Source: an uncultured Prevotella sp. (lineage in GTDB: Bacteria; Bacteroidota; Bacteroidia; Bacteroidales; Bacteroidaceae). Taken from it: DNA of 64,000 bases. The translations under genes were made by a program, and so were the position numbers. The stretch spans positions 1 through 64,000 of the forward strand of contig CAMVUM010000015.1 in the NCBI GenBank assembly GCA_947170725.1, in the 5' to 3' direction. Under the pieces are notes generated by a model. The model was not told the DNA's origin. It worked only from the letters and a program-made list of their open reading frames with translations, and did not search any database. Below are positions 62,781 through 64,000 of the stretch, piece after piece (the stretch's first letter is position 1; each line of letters opens with the position of its first letter).

Positions 62781-64000
62781 TCAGAACTCCCTGATCCGGC
62801 CTACAATCGCACTGTTGGCCTTCACTATCGCTTTCAGATCGCGCATGAGGCGGAGGCGGAACCTGCACATGCGCAGATAGAAGAACAGGCCGACCGGAAG
62901 GAGGATTCCGGTAATGATGTTGAGCCATCGGCGGCGGAAAGGCCGCGTGTGGGCATGGGTGGCAAGGATGGGGTAGTTGTTCAGCTCGTTCATTATGACC
63001 TTGTCCCTCGTGTTTGACAAATCTTCGATGACGGCTTCCAGTTCCTCGTTGATTTCCCTTATGCGCCGGTCGTCGCCATTGCGGAAGAAAACTTTTATGG
63101 GGTTCGGGGCGTGTAGCAGATTGTGCTCCTGGGAATATTCCTCTATATCGCGGCTGATACGCTCCAGAAGAGCGGCATCGGCGGTGTAGTCGGGATCGTT
63201 GATGATGACTTCTTTCTGGTAGAGGTGGCGTTTGGTCCGCAACCCCAGCATGCTTCTTATTATATTAATGTATAGATCCGTGTTGAAAACAACGGAGTCG
63301 TTGTTGGCTTTATATGTGAAGAAAACCGCTAAGGGAGCCAGCACGCATGTGGAAATCCACTTTCCAAACCACACAGTCCAGTTGCCGTCGCGGGCCATGC
63401 GCATTCCTGAATTGTCAAAAATGTAGTATATGATGAAAACCAGAACGGATATGATGACCGGAACGCCGAGGCCGCCTTTTCTGATGATGGCGCCGAGCGG
63501 GGCACCGATGAAGAAGAAGATGATGCAGGATAGCGAAAGCGTTATCTTGTTGATGGCTTCGATGCGGTGGGAACGCTCGTTGCGGTGGAGGTCTTTGGTG
63601 TAGTTGCCTTTCAAGTCAAGCTCAGAGGTGCGCATGCGCACTGTGTTCATGGCTTCCCTGACGGCTGTCAGGCGCTCACTGTCTGAAAGGCGGGCGAAGA
63701 CGGAGTCTATGTTTGTTGTTCCGGCAGAGATATCGGCCGAAAGGCGTGCCGAGTCTGCCTGCGGTACGGGTGGAAGATAGAATGTGGTGTTTTTTGCTTC
63801 GCGGTAGAAGGAACGTCCCACGCTATCGTTATATTCGCAGATTGAGTCGAGGTCGTGCATGATGCGACCCATGCTTTTCGACTGCGCGCTGGATGAGATT
63901 CCCGCAACGTCGGCCATATTGAAGCCGTTGTCGAAATCGAGAACAATCTTTTTTGTTGAGAATGTCTCGCGCCGGTATGGCACACTGGCACTTCCGGCCA
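62781..64000 (-). CDS. LptF/LptG (YjgP/YjgQ) family permease, 3' part only
   Basis: The frame is open to the window edge, so the N-terminus is missing; about 406 residues are visible. The visible part has the periplasmic beta-jellyroll start (SVPYRRETFSTKKIVLDF), then helices including ITLSLSCIIFFFIGAPLGAIIRKGGLGVPV (two segments) and a second pair near FGKWISTCVLAPLAVFF. This matches LptF/LptG, the LPS-export permease components. The C-terminal ~150 residues, with another helix pair, extend beyond the usual family end as is common in Bacteroidota. ribBA follows. Confidence 0.88.
   Translation of the reverse strand, partial: AGSASVPYRRETFSTKKIVLDFDNGFNMADVAGISSSAQSKSMGRIMHDLDSICEYNDSVGRSFYREAKNTTFYLPPVPQADSARLSADISAGTTNIDSVFARLSDSERLTAVREAMNTVRMRTSELDLKGNYTKDLHRNERSHRIEAINKITLSLSCIIFFFIGAPLGAIIRKGGLGVPVIISVLVFIIYYIFDNSGMRMARDGNWTVWFGKWISTCVLAPLAVFFTYKANNDSVVFNTDLYINIIRSMLGLRTKRHLYQKEVIINDPDYTADAALLERISRDIEEYSQEHNLLHAPNPIKVFFRNGDDRRIREINEELEAVIEDLSNTRDKVIMNELNNYPILATHAHTRPFRRRWLNIITGILLPVGLFFYLRMCRFRLRLMRDLKAIVKANSAIVGRIREF

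Overview
The window is chromosomal DNA of a Bacteroidota bacterium, most likely order Bacteroidales and probably a Prevotella-like (Prevotellaceae) species. The evidence is a set of Bacteroidota -7 promoter boxes (TAnnTTTG, several with a TTG 19-20 bases upstream), few Shine-Dalgarno sites, and lineage genes: GldH, a PorT-like barrel, DUF4831, a RicT-type PSP1 protein next to gldH and holB, tandem ExbD genes, and a large type II-C Cas9. No rRNA, tRNA, prophage or complete transposon is visible.

Layout. 1-9.6 kb: 3' end of an Rpn-type gene, then ispD, recG, an M23/LysM peptidase, obgE-pgeF, a double-LytM protein and a membrane-anchored MutS-like ATPase. 9.7-20.8 kb: ABC exporter and nadK (-), pdxJ and a DJ-1 protein (+), a polyferredoxin, adk and hpt (-), nnrD/E and DUF4831 (+), class II aldolase (-). 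21.3-28.2 kb: the IMP cyclohydrolase half of PurH and the shape operon mreB-mreC-mreD-mrdA-rodA. 28.3-32.6 kb (-): metF, holB, ricT, gldH. 33.5-38.3 kb: GH51 arabinofuranosidase, sugar/H+ symporter, a lone receiver domain overlapping a ThiF/MoeB enzyme. 38.6-45.9 kb: a 56-residue ferredoxin, PorT-like barrel, a 5'-nucleotidase divided into two genes, rplS, a TPR histidine kinase, and the AICAR transformylase half of PurH. 46.7-53.2 kb: a type II-C CRISPR-Cas locus. 53.4-59 kb (-): exbB-exbD-exbD-tonB-pstS-like-TPR operon. 59.2-64 kb (-): aspartate aminotransferase, ribBA, and an LptF/LptG permease cut by the window end.

The CRISPR locus has 5 repeats of 47 bp and 4 spacers of 30 bp, cas2, cas1, cas9 and a divergent tracrRNA whose promoter, anti-repeat, nexus and terminator can all be read. 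cas9 carries a frameshift: residues 1-1241 are in one frame and the C-terminal ~250 residues (PAM-interacting part) are in a second frame overlapping by 19 bases. One missing A would explain it.

The most novel-looking material is between genes. Four copies (three of 283-291 bp, one decayed) of a GC-rich palindromic element lie at 14.3, 32.9, 46.2 and 60.8 kb. Each has one GCCGTAAGG arm and two possible partners, so two exclusive folds are possible. A separate 96-bp element with 14-bp terminal inverted repeats occurs at 19.6 and 28.2 kb, and a 277-bp inverted-repeat element precedes mreB. I know of no name for any of these.
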